Source: CAYNXB01 sp964401045 (GTDB lineage Bacteria > Pseudomonadota > Alphaproteobacteria > Sphingomonadales > Sphingomonadaceae). Taken from it: a stretch of 64,000 bases of DNA. The position numbers were made by a program, and so were the translations under genes. The notes below the pieces were generated by a model. The model made no database searches. It saw only the letters and a program-made list of their open reading frames with translations, and was not told the DNA's origin. Positions within the stretch are counted from its first letter, which is position 1. The number at the start of each line of letters is the position of its first letter. Location: NCBI GenBank assembly GCA_964401045.1, contig CAYNXB010000002.1, positions 1-64,000 of the forward strand, in the 5' to 3' direction. Of this stretch, positions 33,945 to 42,890 are shown in pieces.

Positions 33945-35489
33945 ATGGGGCGGCTGGCGGGCAAAGTAGCACTGATTACGGGCACCGCTGGAGCGCAGGG
34001 CCGGGCCGCCGCGCTTGCCTTCGCGCGCGAAGGAGCCAAAGTCGTCGGCTGCGACATGAACGTCGAAGGGGCGGAGAAGACCGCCCAACTGGTCCGCGCC
34101 GAAGGCGGCGAGATGACCTCGATGGCGCCGGTCGACTTGTCGGAGGAGGCGCAGGCGACTGGCTGGGTCGATCAAGCCGCCGCCACCTATGGCGGGATCG
34201 ACGTGCTCTACAACAATGCTGCGCTCGGCCGGATCGGCCCGCTTGCCGGGATGGCGACGGCGAGCTGGCACTTCACCCTCAAGTATGAGCTCGACATCCT
34301 GTTCTTCGTCACCCGCGCAGCCTGGCCACACCTGGTCGCGCGTGGGGGCGGTTCGATCATCAACACCGGATCGATCATCGGCTCGCGCGGCAGCGACATG
34401 CCGATGGCGGCTCACGGCACCGGCAAGGCGGGCGTGATCGGGCTCACCGCGCACATGGCGCTGGAAGGCGGCCCTGCGGGAATCCGCGCCAACTGCATCA
34501 GCCCCGGCCTGATCGCCAACGATATGTTCGAACCGCTGCTGCGGGATCCCAACGACAATATGCACAAGCAGATCCGCACCTCGCCGCTGGGTAGGGTGGG
34601 GCAGCCCGAGGACGTGGCTCCGCTGGCCGTGTTCCTCGCTTCCGACGAATCCGCTTACATCACCGGCGCCAACATTCCGGTCGATGGCGGGCAAACGCTG
34701 GGCATCGGCATGTCGTTCGGCGAAGCGCCGCCGTCGCAGGCCGCCGTCGCGCCGGACCTGCCGCCCGCGGAAGGCGAGGCCCTGACCATCCAGACCCCCG
34801 ACGGCACCTGCGATGCCTGGCTGTTCAGGCCCACCGACGCCGATGGACCGTGCCCCGGGGTGATCCTGCTGACGGACATCATGGGGGTGCGCCCGCTGTT
34901 CAAGGCCATGGCGCAGCGGATTGCCGACGCGGGCTTCACCGTGCTGCTGCCCAACCTGTTCTATCGCCTCGGCGCGCCCGCCAACCCGCCGCTGTCGGTC
35001 AAGAGCTCGGCCGACTTCGGCCGCCTCCTGAGCATGGCCGGCACGCTTTCACGAGAGACGATCGAGGCGGACAGCGGCGCCTGGCTCGCGGCGATGGGCG
35101 CGCGCGGTGATGTGGCGGACCGCCCGATCGCGCTCGTCGGCTATTGCATGAGCGGGCCGATGGCGGTGTGGAGCGCGGCGGCGCACCCTGAAGCCGTGGG
35201 CGCGGTCGCAGTGTTCCACGGCGGCCACCTCGTCACCGGCAAGCCAGACAGCCCCCACCGCCTGATCGGCGGCAGCAGGGCGCGCTACTACTTTGGCTGC
35301 GCGGAGACGGACGCCTTCATGCAGCCCGAGCACATCGAGACGCTCGCGGCAGAGCTGGTCAGCGCCGGGCTCGCGCATTCGGTGGAAGTTTACCCGGGCA
35401 CCTATCATGGCTTCGCCATCGCCGATGCGTCCTACGATCCGCCCGCAGCCGCCCGGCACTGGGCAGCGTTGAGGGAGTTCTTGCAATGA
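33945..35489 (+). CDS. Fusion: short-chain dehydrogenase + dienelactone hydrolase
   Basis: 514 residues. Residues 1-250 are an SDR domain: NAD motif TGTAGAQG, NNAA, and C-terminal NIPVDGGQT. Residues 280-514 are a dienelactone-hydrolase domain with nucleophile Cys in GYCMSG and histidine in TYHGFA. The SDR catalytic Tyr of YxxxK is His here (AAHGTGKAG), while the Lys is kept. The domains are joined by an Ala/Pro linker (PPSQAAVAPDLPPAEGE). Normally these are separate proteins. The ATG at 33945 has a GGGAGAT ribosome site. It overlaps the next gene by ATGA. Confidence 0.9.
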   Translation: MGRLAGKVALITGTAGAQGRAAALAFAREGAKVVGCDMNVEGAEKTAQLVRAEGGEMTSMAPVDLSEEAQATGWVDQAAATYGGIDVLYNNAALGRIGPLAGMATASWHFTLKYELDILFFVTRAAWPHLVARGGGSIINTGSIIGSRGSDMPMAAHGTGKAGVIGLTAHMALEGGPAGIRANCISPGLIANDMFEPLLRDPNDNMHKQIRTSPLGRVGQPEDVAPLAVFLASDESAYITGANIPVDGGQTLGIGMSFGEAPPSQAAVAPDLPPAEGEALTIQTPDGTCDAWLFRPTDADGPCPGVILLTDIMGVRPLFKAMAQRIADAGFTVLLPNLFYRLGAPANPPLSVKSSADFGRLLSMAGTLSRETIEADSGAWLAAMGARGDVADRPIALVGYCMSGPMAVWSAAAHPEAVGAVAVFHGGHLVTGKPDSPHRLIGGSRARYYFGCAETDAFMQPEHIETLAAELVSAGLAHSVEVYPGTYHGFAIADASYDPPAAARHWAALREFLQ

Positions 35490-36559
35490 ACCGCCTCAAG
35501 CTGGGCACGTTCGGTTCGAACCTCGACGGCGGCTTTACCGCCACCACCGCGGACGAGCGCCACCGCCTGGATTGGCCGACCGTTGCGCGCGTCGCGCAAC
35601 TTGCCGAGCAGGCCGATTTCGAACTCCAGGTGCCGCTGGCGCGCTGGAAGGGGCTGGGCGGGGCGACCAACTATTGCGGCACCAACTACGAGCCGCTCAC
35701 CTGGGCCGCCGGCGTCGGCGCAATCACCAGCAAGTCGACGATCTTCTCCACCGTCCACGTGCCCGTTATCCACCCGATCCTCGCGGCCAAGCAGATGATC
35801 ACGGCCGATCACATCTCGGGCGGCCGCTTCGGGCTCAACCTGGTGTGTGGGTGGTTCCCGCCCGAGTTCGCGATGTTCGGATCGCCAATGATGGATCACG
35901 ACAGCCGCTATGCCTACGCGGCCGAGTGGATCGACGTGGTCAAGCTGCTGTGGACCCGCGAGGAGCCGTTCGATTACGAAGGCAAATTCTTCAAGATCGT
36001 CAAGGGCGAGGCGAACCCCAAGCCGCTCAGCAAGCCGCATCCGCCGATCATGCAGGCAGGCCAGTCCGGAACCGGCGCGCGCTTCGCCGCGAAATATGCC
36101 GATATCGCGTTCAAGGACGTGGGCGAGGGCGAGCCGGTCGAAGACGTGCGCAAGCGCTTTTCCGAACTGCGCGAGCTCGGCCGCACCGAATTCAATCGCG
36201 AGTTCGAGATCTGGACTTCCTGCTGGGTGATCTGCCGCCCGACCCAGGCCGAAGCCGAGCGCTATCGCGATTACGTGCTGGAGGAACGGGGGGACCTGGC
36301 GGTGCTCGATGCGATGCCGCCCAACCTAGTGCCCAAGGGTGACAGCCCGGAAGCGCGGCTCGCCCGGCAGAAGGTCCTTGGCGGTTTCGGCGGCGTGCAT
36401 CTGGTCGGAACGCCCGAGCGCATCGTCGAGAGGCTGGGCGAGATTTCCAAAGCCGGCGCGGATGGCGCAGTGCTCAGCTTCGTCAACTTCGAGGATGGGC
36501 TACAGAACTGGATGGACGAAGTCGCGCCGCTGCTTGTCCAGGCCGGCCTCCGGACTTGA
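35486..36559 (+). CDS. LLM-class flavin-dependent monooxygenase (SsuD/LadA-like)
   Basis: 357-residue TIM-barrel enzyme of the luciferase-like family that uses reduced flavin to insert oxygen. FDLL-type features are: LKLGTFGSNLDGG at the N-terminus, GTNYEPLTWAA, STVHVPVIHPILAAKQMITADHISGGRFGLNLVCGW, and PIMQAGQSGTGARFAAKYAD. Such proteins act in sulfonate, alkane or heterocycle breakdown and need a flavin reductase, which could be the one at 28124. It is translationally coupled to the SDR-DLH fusion. Confidence 0.9.
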   Translation: MNRLKLGTFGSNLDGGFTATTADERHRLDWPTVARVAQLAEQADFELQVPLARWKGLGGATNYCGTNYEPLTWAAGVGAITSKSTIFSTVHVPVIHPILAAKQMITADHISGGRFGLNLVCGWFPPEFAMFGSPMMDHDSRYAYAAEWIDVVKLLWTREEPFDYEGKFFKIVKGEANPKPLSKPHPPIMQAGQSGTGARFAAKYADIAFKDVGEGEPVEDVRKRFSELRELGRTEFNREFEIWTSCWVICRPTQAEAERYRDYVLEERGDLAVLDAMPPNLVPKGDSPEARLARQKVLGGFGGVHLVGTPERIVERLGEISKAGADGAVLSFVNFEDGLQNWMDEVAPLLVQAGLRT

Positions 36560-36569
36560 GTCTTTCGTT

Positions 36570-36605
36570 TGGAAGGCGGGCTGAGGGATCCGCGACTGCC
36601 TTCCA
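36570..36605 (+). terminator. Hairpin after LLM monooxygenase
   Basis: TGGAAGGC / GCCTTCCA 8-bp stem with a loop of about 20 bases, 11 bases after the stop. No T-run follows; it is a weak terminator candidate. Confidence 0.3.
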
Positions 36606-36716
36606 GTGGTCCCGCGCACGTGCCCCTAAAGACACAGTTTCGAAGCGCCCTTCTGCAACGCATTGATAACAATATAACAATAGCCGGACGCAGATTTCGT
36701 TGACCGGGTATCCTAG

Positions 36717-36741
36717 ATTGGTATACAAAACCATATTCAAT
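36717..36741. promoter_or_regulatory. Shared palindromic operator, site 10
   Basis: Arms ATTGGTATAC and CATATTCAAT around AAAAC, 40-65 bases before the TonB receptor start. The left arm is identical to that of site 1. Confidence 0.65.
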
Positions 36742-36781
36742 CAGGCCGTGGGCCGTTCGCACTGAAGCCAGTGGAGCGGCG

Positions 36782-39667
36782 ATGCCATCAAAAGAATTTG
36801 CAACAGCAGGTTATGGGGACGGGACAATGACCTTCGGTAATGGGCTCCAGGCACGTGGAGCGTTGAAGCTTTCACTTTCGGCTTCGATCCTGGCGATCGC
36901 GGCAACATGTGGCACTGCCGCTTACGCGCAGGACACTGAAGATCAGGCGGCGGATGGGCCCGCGATCGTCGTCACCGGCACGCGCATCGCAGGAACGGCT
37001 CCGGTGGGCTCTGCGGTCATTCCGGTCACGCGCGAAGATCTCGCGAAAATTGGCGCCAGCACCACCAACGATGCGCTGCGCAAGATTCCCCAGATCGTCA
37101 ATTTTGGCGGCTCGAACGATCAAGCGGGCGGTTCGGTGATCCAGAACTCGTCGCTCAACTCGTTCTACGCGAAGTCGATAAATCTGCGCGGCCTCGGCAC
37201 GGCCTCCACGCTGACGCTGGTCAACGGCCATCGCGTTGCACCTCAGGGGTCGAGCGGCCAGCTGTTCGACGCCGATAACATCCCCGCCATCGCGCTCGAG
37301 CGGATCGAAGTCGTGGCCGATGGCGGTTCGGCTATCTACGGTTCCGATGCGATCGCCGGCGTGGTCAACTTCCTCATGCGCCGTCCGCAAGACACCGTCG
37401 AGGCGCAGTTCCGCGCCGGCTTTGCGGATTCGGTGGAAGAATACATCGGCTCGCTCGCACTGGGTAAGGCCTGGTCCACCGGCGGCTTCTTCTTGTCGGG
37501 CGAATACCAGAAGCGCACCGCGCTGGAGACGGCGGATCGTCCTGACCTCTACAATTCTGACTTGTCCGCTTACGGGGCCGGCGCCAATCCGTTTTTCTCC
37601 AGCCCGGCCAATGTCGTGATCGGCGGCGTTCCTTACGGAATTCCCACGGGTCAGGACGGGAGCGGCGTGACCCTGGGTGACTTGTCGCCGAATGTTAATC
37701 GCCAGAACCAGTGGCTCGGCGGATACGGCATCCCGAGCGGCGAGCGCTATTCGGCAGTCGGCACCTTCGAGCAGGAACTCGGCGATTCAGTGACCTTCAA
37801 GGCCGACGGCCTGTTTTCGCGCCACGAGTTCCTGATGAAATACGGCGCCTCGTTCGCGACTTTGGATGTCGGCCCCGGCAACCCTTACAGCCCGTGTGCT
37901 CCCGGTGCGCCGGACGACAGCGCCACACTCAATTGTCCCGGCAACGGCAGGCTGTCGGTTCCCTACAGCTTTATCAATGACCTGGGTCCGCAAAGCGACA
38001 CCGGTTACGAAGAGCTTTGGTCCATCTCCGGCGGGTTCGACGTCTCGTTGACCGATAGCTGGAACGCCAATCTCACGGGCTATTACAGCGAGAACCGCGG
38101 CAACCGCCTTACCGAGAACCAGGTCAACACCGGCAGCCTGGTCGCGGCCATCAACGCGCCCACTGGCGGCCTCGATTTCTTCAATCCGTTCTGTGATGGA
38201 GACGAGTTCTCCTGCAACTCGGAAGCCACCGTCGACAGCTTCCGCGCCTTCACCGAGCTCGGCTCCCGCTTCAAGACCAAGGGCGTCACCGCGACCGTGA
38301 ACGGCAGCCTGTTCGAACTGGGCGGTGGTGCGGTGAAGGTTGCCGTGGGTGGCGAGTATCACAAGGACTCGCTGGCCGGGACTGGTTTGATCGGCAACAC
38401 CCGCACCCCGAACGCCACGATCATCGATCCGGGTCTGCCGACCTACAACACGCGCGAAGTGTCGTCCGGTTACGCCGAACTGTTCGTGCCGGTTGTGGGC
38501 GCAAGCAACGCCACGCCAGGCATCGCCCGGCTCGAGCTCGACGCCGCGGTCCGCTACGACCACTACAGCGACGTCGGCTCGACCACCAATCCCAAGTTCG
38601 GCATCAACTATGCGCCGATCGAAGGTCTGACCTTCCGCGGCAGCTACAGCACGTCCTTCCGTGCGCCGACGCTGGTCGACGTGGACATGTTCGCCACCGC
38701 CGGCTTCCTGCCCCGCGCGGGCAGCGGTGCGGCGGTCGGCTTGTCGCCCGCAAACGGCACGTTCAACTACATCTATCAGGTCGGCGGGAACCCAACCCTG
38801 AAGCCGGAAACCTCGGAATCGTGGTCGGTCGGCGTCGATCTGTCGCACGAGCTGGTGCCGAACCTTCGCGCGTCGCTCACCTACTACAACCTCACTTATA
38901 CAAACCGCATCGACACCCCGGCGTACAATACTCCGGTAGGCGCGGCGCTCAGTTCGGCCGCCTACGCCGATCTCGTCGTGCTCAACCCGACCTATTTCGC
39001 CAACGCGACGATGACGCAGGCGCAATACAACACCTTCATCAACGACCACGTCCTTCACAATCCGGATGGGCTTGGCGTATTCGGTCCGCCGCTGCCGCCC
39101 GAGGCCTACATCGCCTATATCGACGGGCGCCGGCAGAATGGCGGCGTGGTCGAGACCGATGGCCTCGACTTCCAGTTCGATTATGTGATCCCCGGCGATA
39201 CGGTAAGCTTCCGGCTTGGTGCGCAGGCGAACTACATCCTCAGCTTCAAGACTTCGCCGCTCCCGGGAGTATCACTGGTCGATGAGGTCAATCACTTCGG
39301 CTACCCCGCGCAATTCACCGGCCGGGCCGAAGTGGGTGTGGACGTGGGCGGATTCTCGGGCACCGCGTTCGTCAACCACGTTGGCGGCCGCGAGATCACC
39401 CGGGCCTATCTGCCGGTTACCTCGCCGGACCAATATCTGGACATCGACGCCTACACGACGGTCGACCTGACCTTGCGCTATGCCTTCGAGGATTCGGAAT
39501 CGTTCATCACCGATGGTCTCGCGCTTACTGTCAGCGCTCAGAACATCTTCGATGTCGATCCGCCGCTGGTGGTGAACACGGGCGGCACTCCGATCCCGTT
39601 CGATCCGTCGTACTCGAGCGCGCTCGGACGCTTCGTCTCGTTCACGATCTCGAAGAAGTTCTTCTGA
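36782..39667 (+). CDS. TonB-dependent outer-membrane receptor
   Basis: 961-residue porin-like receptor. A signal peptide is visible (helix ending at ATCGTAAYA), then a plug domain with the TonB-box-like IVVTGTR, LRGLGTASTLTLVNGHR, ERIEVVADGGSAIYGSDAIAGVVNF, and a 22-strand-type barrel ending in the terminal aromatic SKKFF. Two starts are plausible, 36782 and 36827; the first has GGAGCGG upstream. Sphingomonads use many such receptors for sugars and aromatic oligomers, so import of a bulky substrate such as a plant phenolic ester is plausible. Confidence 0.93.
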   Translation: MPSKEFATAGYGDGTMTFGNGLQARGALKLSLSASILAIAATCGTAAYAQDTEDQAADGPAIVVTGTRIAGTAPVGSAVIPVTREDLAKIGASTTNDALRKIPQIVNFGGSNDQAGGSVIQNSSLNSFYAKSINLRGLGTASTLTLVNGHRVAPQGSSGQLFDADNIPAIALERIEVVADGGSAIYGSDAIAGVVNFLMRRPQDTVEAQFRAGFADSVEEYIGSLALGKAWSTGGFFLSGEYQKRTALETADRPDLYNSDLSAYGAGANPFFSSPANVVIGGVPYGIPTGQDGSGVTLGDLSPNVNRQNQWLGGYGIPSGERYSAVGTFEQELGDSVTFKADGLFSRHEFLMKYGASFATLDVGPGNPYSPCAPGAPDDSATLNCPGNGRLSVPYSFINDLGPQSDTGYEELWSISGGFDVSLTDSWNANLTGYYSENRGNRLTENQVNTGSLVAAINAPTGGLDFFNPFCDGDEFSCNSEATVDSFRAFTELGSRFKTKGVTATVNGSLFELGGGAVKVAVGGEYHKDSLAGTGLIGNTRTPNATIIDPGLPTYNTREVSSGYAELFVPVVGASNATPGIARLELDAAVRYDHYSDVGSTTNPKFGINYAPIEGLTFRGSYSTSFRAPTLVDVDMFATAGFLPRAGSGAAVGLSPANGTFNYIYQVGGNPTLKPETSESWSVGVDLSHELVPNLRASLTYYNLTYTNRIDTPAYNTPVGAALSSAAYADLVVLNPTYFANATMTQAQYNTFINDHVLHNPDGLGVFGPPLPPEAYIAYIDGRRQNGGVVETDGLDFQFDYVIPGDTVSFRLGAQANYILSFKTSPLPGVSLVDEVNHFGYPAQFTGRAEVGVDVGGFSGTAFVNHVGGREITRAYLPVTSPDQYLDIDAYTTVDLTLRYAFEDSESFITDGLALTVSAQNIFDVDPPLVVNTGGTPIPFDPSYSSALGRFVSFTISKKFF

Positions 39668-39722
39668 TTTCCTGCCGGCCGCGTTCGCTGCCTTCCTCTT
39701 CTCCTCCCGGAGAACCAGGACG

Positions 39723-40247
39723 GTGAACGCGGAGGGTAGGCCCAAGCATCCCGGCAAGCGCGGCGCGCTTGCCGGGATCGTTTTATCCGCCCAGGTTCTC
39801 TACGGCGGTTGGTTCCTGTTCCACGGGCTCAACTACTGGTTCGCGTTCTATCACGACAGTTCGATCGAGCCGGGCCCGGGGCTGGTGCCGGCGATCGCGG
39901 AATCGGGCCTGATGGCGATCGTAAAGGCGCTAGAGATCGTGATCGGCCTCGCCTTGCTCGCCGATGTTTTCGCCGCGCTCGCTGTCGTGGCTGCGTGGCC
40001 GATCACGCTGACCATCGCCTTTGTCACTGCCTCGCACGGCAAGCCGTTCGGGATCGGTGTCGCGATCGTGATCGTGGCGCTCAACGCGCTGATGTCGTTC
40101 GGCCATCTCGATCGCCATCGGCCGCTGCTGGCGTGGAAGGCGAACAGTGGTTCGCGGCTGGGACTGCCGGCACATGTCCTGGCCGTGGCGGCAGGGATCG
40201 GCGGCGCGATGGCGATCACTTATCTTAGCGTCGTCCTGCGGCGTTAG
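39723..40247 (+). CDS. DoxX-like membrane protein (copy 3)
   Basis: 174 residues, four to five hydrophobic helices. FHGLNYWFAFY and VKALEIVIGLALLADVF align with copies 1, 2 and 4 (SGLNYF..., K..E...G..LL). The GTG start at 39723 has an AGGACG ribosome site. A perfect 14-bp terminator-like hairpin lies inside codons 9-19, so transcript ends of the upstream TonB receptor overlap this coding region. It is co-directional with the secreted hydrolase at 40273. Confidence 0.72.
   Translation: MNAEGRPKHPGKRGALAGIVLSAQVLYGGWFLFHGLNYWFAFYHDSSIEPGPGLVPAIAESGLMAIVKALEIVIGLALLADVFAALAVVAAWPITLTIAFVTASHGKPFGIGVAIVIVALNALMSFGHLDRHRPLLAWKANSGSRLGLPAHVLAVAAGIGGAMAITYLSVVLRR
39748..39784 (+). terminator. Strong intrinsic terminator hairpin within the DoxX-like gene
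   Basis: Perfect 14-bp stem: ATCCCGGCAAGCGC / GCGCTTGCCGGGAT with a GGC loop, followed by CGTTTT. It is the strongest terminator-like structure I found in the window. It falls 81 bases after the TonB receptor stop but 25 bases inside the following gene. Confidence 0.65.
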
Positions 40248-40272
40248 AACAGTCAGCGGGAGAGCAGTTACA

Positions 40273-41400
40273 GTGAAGTTCATGCTCAAATTGGCCGCCG
40301 CCCTCGTCGCACTGGGAGGTCCGGCGGCCGCGGCGGACGAACCGCTCGCCATCGCCACCCAAGGCAACTTTTTCGTTGGCGGGCGCGAGGTGAAGACCGA
40401 CACGGGTACGGTGTTTGCCGACGCGATGTACGTCCAGTTTCAGATCCCCGCCGAACGGAAGCATCCCTGGCCGCTGATCCTGATCCACGGTGGCGCGTCG
40501 AGCGGCAGCTATTTCTGGAGCGCACCCGATGGCCGCGAGGGCTGGGCGACGCAATTCGTGCGCATGGGATACGCGGTCTATGTCGTCGACCGGCCGACTC
40601 TGGGCCGTTCGCCCTATTACCCGGCGGTGGACGGGCCGCGCCTTGCTCCGCCGTCCGGGCTTCCGGCAACCAATCCCGCAGACCCGCCGCTGCCGCTTAC
40701 CAAGAAGGCGACGCGGCGCGGAGAATCCAGCGACGCCCGCCAGCAGCAGGCCAGCCAGAGCCAGTCCACTATCGAAGTGCCGTTCGGCGCGCCGGGCGAT
40801 CCGCTCGAGATCAGCACCCGGGTCGACCTGATGGACCAGGCGGCGGGTGCGGCCTTGCTCGACCGGATCGGGCCGGCGGTCCTCATCACCCATTCGCGCG
40901 CGGGGACGAGCGGCTGGCTGATCGCCGACGCGCGGCCCGAACTGGTGAAAGCCATCGTCGCCGTAGAACCGAACGGCCCGCCGTTCTACAACGCGCCACC
41001 GCTGGGGAAGGCCGGGGACACGATCGCGCGTCCGTTTGCGATCACTTATGCGCCGATGACCTATTCTCCGGCCGTTCGCAGCGCCGAGGACTTCGGCAAG
41101 CTGCACCAGGCCCCCGCGCCCGATGCCTACAAGACCGGCTGCTGGCTGCCGGCAGGCGAGCAGCCGAAGCTGACTAACCTGACCAGGATGCCGGTGATGG
41201 TCCTGACCGGCGGCGCGTCCTACCACGCCGCCTATGACTATTGCACCGCGGCCTTCCTCAAACGAAGCGGGGTTCCGGTCGAGCGGGTGCAGCTCGACGA
41301 CATCGGCATCGAGGGCAACACCCACGGCATGATGGGCGAGACCAACAACGGCGAGATCGCGCAGCTCATCGCCGGTTGGCTCGTCCGCCAGGGAGACTGA
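40273..41400 (+). CDS. Secreted alpha/beta hydrolase
   Basis: 375 residues with a signal peptide (hydrophobic to about residue 20, ending GPAAAAD). The oxyanion region ILIHGGASSGSYFW, the nucleophile elbow in ITHSRAGTSGW, and the final histidine in EGNTHGMMGE form a hydrolase triad. An extended insertion rich in Arg/Gln/Ser (RRGESSDARQQQASQSQS) lies in the cap region. A GTG at 40273 with GGGAG upstream is preferred over ATG 40282. It is probably a periplasmic esterase acting with the tannase and carboxylesterase neighbours. Confidence 0.82.
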   Translation: MKFMLKLAAALVALGGPAAAADEPLAIATQGNFFVGGREVKTDTGTVFADAMYVQFQIPAERKHPWPLILIHGGASSGSYFWSAPDGREGWATQFVRMGYAVYVVDRPTLGRSPYYPAVDGPRLAPPSGLPATNPADPPLPLTKKATRRGESSDARQQQASQSQSTIEVPFGAPGDPLEISTRVDLMDQAAGAALLDRIGPAVLITHSRAGTSGWLIADARPELVKAIVAVEPNGPPFYNAPPLGKAGDTIARPFAITYAPMTYSPAVRSAEDFGKLHQAPAPDAYKTGCWLPAGEQPKLTNLTRMPVMVLTGGASYHAAYDYCTAAFLKRSGVPVERVQLDDIGIEGNTHGMMGETNNGEIAQLIAGWLVRQGD

Positions 41401-41409
41401 CGCGCGTCC

Positions 41410-42888
41410 TTAGCGCCGGGCGTCGAAGTAGGCGTCGAGGAACTTCTGCGCGTCGGGACGCGGCGTGGTGATCACGCCGGGCTCGGGCGAGAGGCGCATC
41501 AGCTTCGGATCGGCCGGATCGTAATTCGGCCACTGCGGCAGGCCCTTGCCGTTGGGATCGCCGGTACGCGCGAAATTGACCCAGTAATCGGACATCAGGC
41601 CGGACAGCGTGCGGTCCGCATCGACCCATGGCTGGTCTTGAGCGCCGAGGTTCTGGAACGCATAGACGATCTCGCTGCCGTGGAACGCGCCGTCCTGCTT
41701 GCGGCCCGGCCACGGCTGGTCGAACCAGTAGAGCCAGGACTTACCCTTGCCTGTCTTCGCCTGCAGGTCCGCCCACACGCGCATCTGCCACTGAACGGCG
41801 TCGGTCGCGGACTGACGCAGCTGGTCGTTCGCACCCCCGTAGATACGGTCGTAGGCCGCCTGGTCGGCCGCCGCGCGCTTGACCCATTCGACCTTGATCG
41901 TCGCGCCTTCATCCGAATTCGAGCCGACCAGCGTCGGCACGTCGTTCTGCTTGCCGGCGGCGAAGGTGTTGTAGACCAGGTCCGGCAGCACATAACCGTC
42001 GCGCTCGGTCGGCCAGAAAAACGGCGCGCCGGCGACGATCTTGTCCGCTGGCAGGGCGCGCAGTTCGGCAAGGTTCGTCGCCCCCAGCTTCTGCGCGAAC
42101 TTCACGCCGTATTGCTCGGCCGAAACGCGGTCCTGCCGTCCGATCAGCCCGCCGTCGGGATCGAACTGCGAGGTGCTCTCGCCGATGGTCTTGGCGAACA
42201 GACCCTTGGCGAGCGGGCTCGCTTGCAGGATGCTGACCGAGCCGGCGCCGGCGGATTCGCCGAAGATGGTGACGTTCGCCGGATCGCCGCCGAACTTGGC
42301 GATATTGGCCTGCACCCACTTGAGCGCAGCGATCTGGTCGAGAATGCCATAGTTGCCCGAGGAGTGGTAATCGGCCTCCGCGGTCAACTCGGGATGGGCC
42401 ATGAAGCCCAGCGGCCCCAGACGGTAGTTGATGGTTACCAGCACCACGCCCTTCTTGGCGAAGGCGGTACCGTCGAATTGCGGCTGGCTGCCGGAGCCGA
42501 AGAAATAGCCGCCGCCGTGGATCCACACCATCACCGGCAAGGAGCCCTCGGCGTCAGCCGGAGTCCACACGTTCAGCGACAGGCAGTCCTCGCTCTGCGC
42601 GGGTGCGGGCGCGGCTCCCGGAGGCCCTGGAGGAGCGCCTTGGGCGCACTGCGGGCCGTACTTGCCGGCATCGCGCTCGCCGTCCCACGAGGCAGCGGGC
42701 TGCGGCGCCTTCCACCGCAGCGGGCCGACCGGCGCTGCGGCGTAGGGAATGTTCAGGTAGCGATCGATGCCGTCCGCCTGACCGCCCTTGAGGGCGCCCT
42801 GTGAGATCGTGACCATCGGAGCGGCGTCGTTCGCGGCTGAACACCCGGCCAGGGCGCAGGCGGCCAGCAGAGCGAATCTGATCTTCAT
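41410..42888 (-). CDS. Carboxylesterase type B, lipoprotein
   Basis: 492 residues. The signal peptide has the lipobox ALAGCS, so the enzyme is probably membrane-anchored and periplasmic. The carboxylesterase-B signatures are EDCLSLNVW, VWIHGGGYFFGSG, and the nucleophile block FGGDPANVTIFGESAGAGS. The glutamate and histidine regions also fit (NSDEGA; AFHGSEI). It hydrolyses carboxylic esters, with aromatic esters likely. The ATG at 42888 is 2 bases past the stop of the upstream carrier gene, making an import-and-hydrolysis pair. Confidence 0.92.
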   Translation of the reverse strand: MKIRFALLAACALAGCSAANDAAPMVTISQGALKGGQADGIDRYLNIPYAAAPVGPLRWKAPQPAASWDGERDAGKYGPQCAQGAPPGPPGAAPAPAQSEDCLSLNVWTPADAEGSLPVMVWIHGGGYFFGSGSQPQFDGTAFAKKGVVLVTINYRLGPLGFMAHPELTAEADYHSSGNYGILDQIAALKWVQANIAKFGGDPANVTIFGESAGAGSVSILQASPLAKGLFAKTIGESTSQFDPDGGLIGRQDRVSAEQYGVKFAQKLGATNLAELRALPADKIVAGAPFFWPTERDGYVLPDLVYNTFAAGKQNDVPTLVGSNSDEGATIKVEWVKRAAADQAAYDRIYGGANDQLRQSATDAVQWQMRVWADLQAKTGKGKSWLYWFDQPWPGRKQDGAFHGSEIVYAFQNLGAQDQPWVDADRTLSGLMSDYWVNFARTGDPNGKGLPQWPNYDPADPKLMRLSPEPGVITTPRPDAQKFLDAYFDARR

Positions 42889-42890
42889 GT

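Noticed and set aside
37787..39058. 423-codon frame antisense to the TonB receptor
   Set aside because: Long because of codon bias in the receptor; composition is Val/Arg/Gly-rich without domains.
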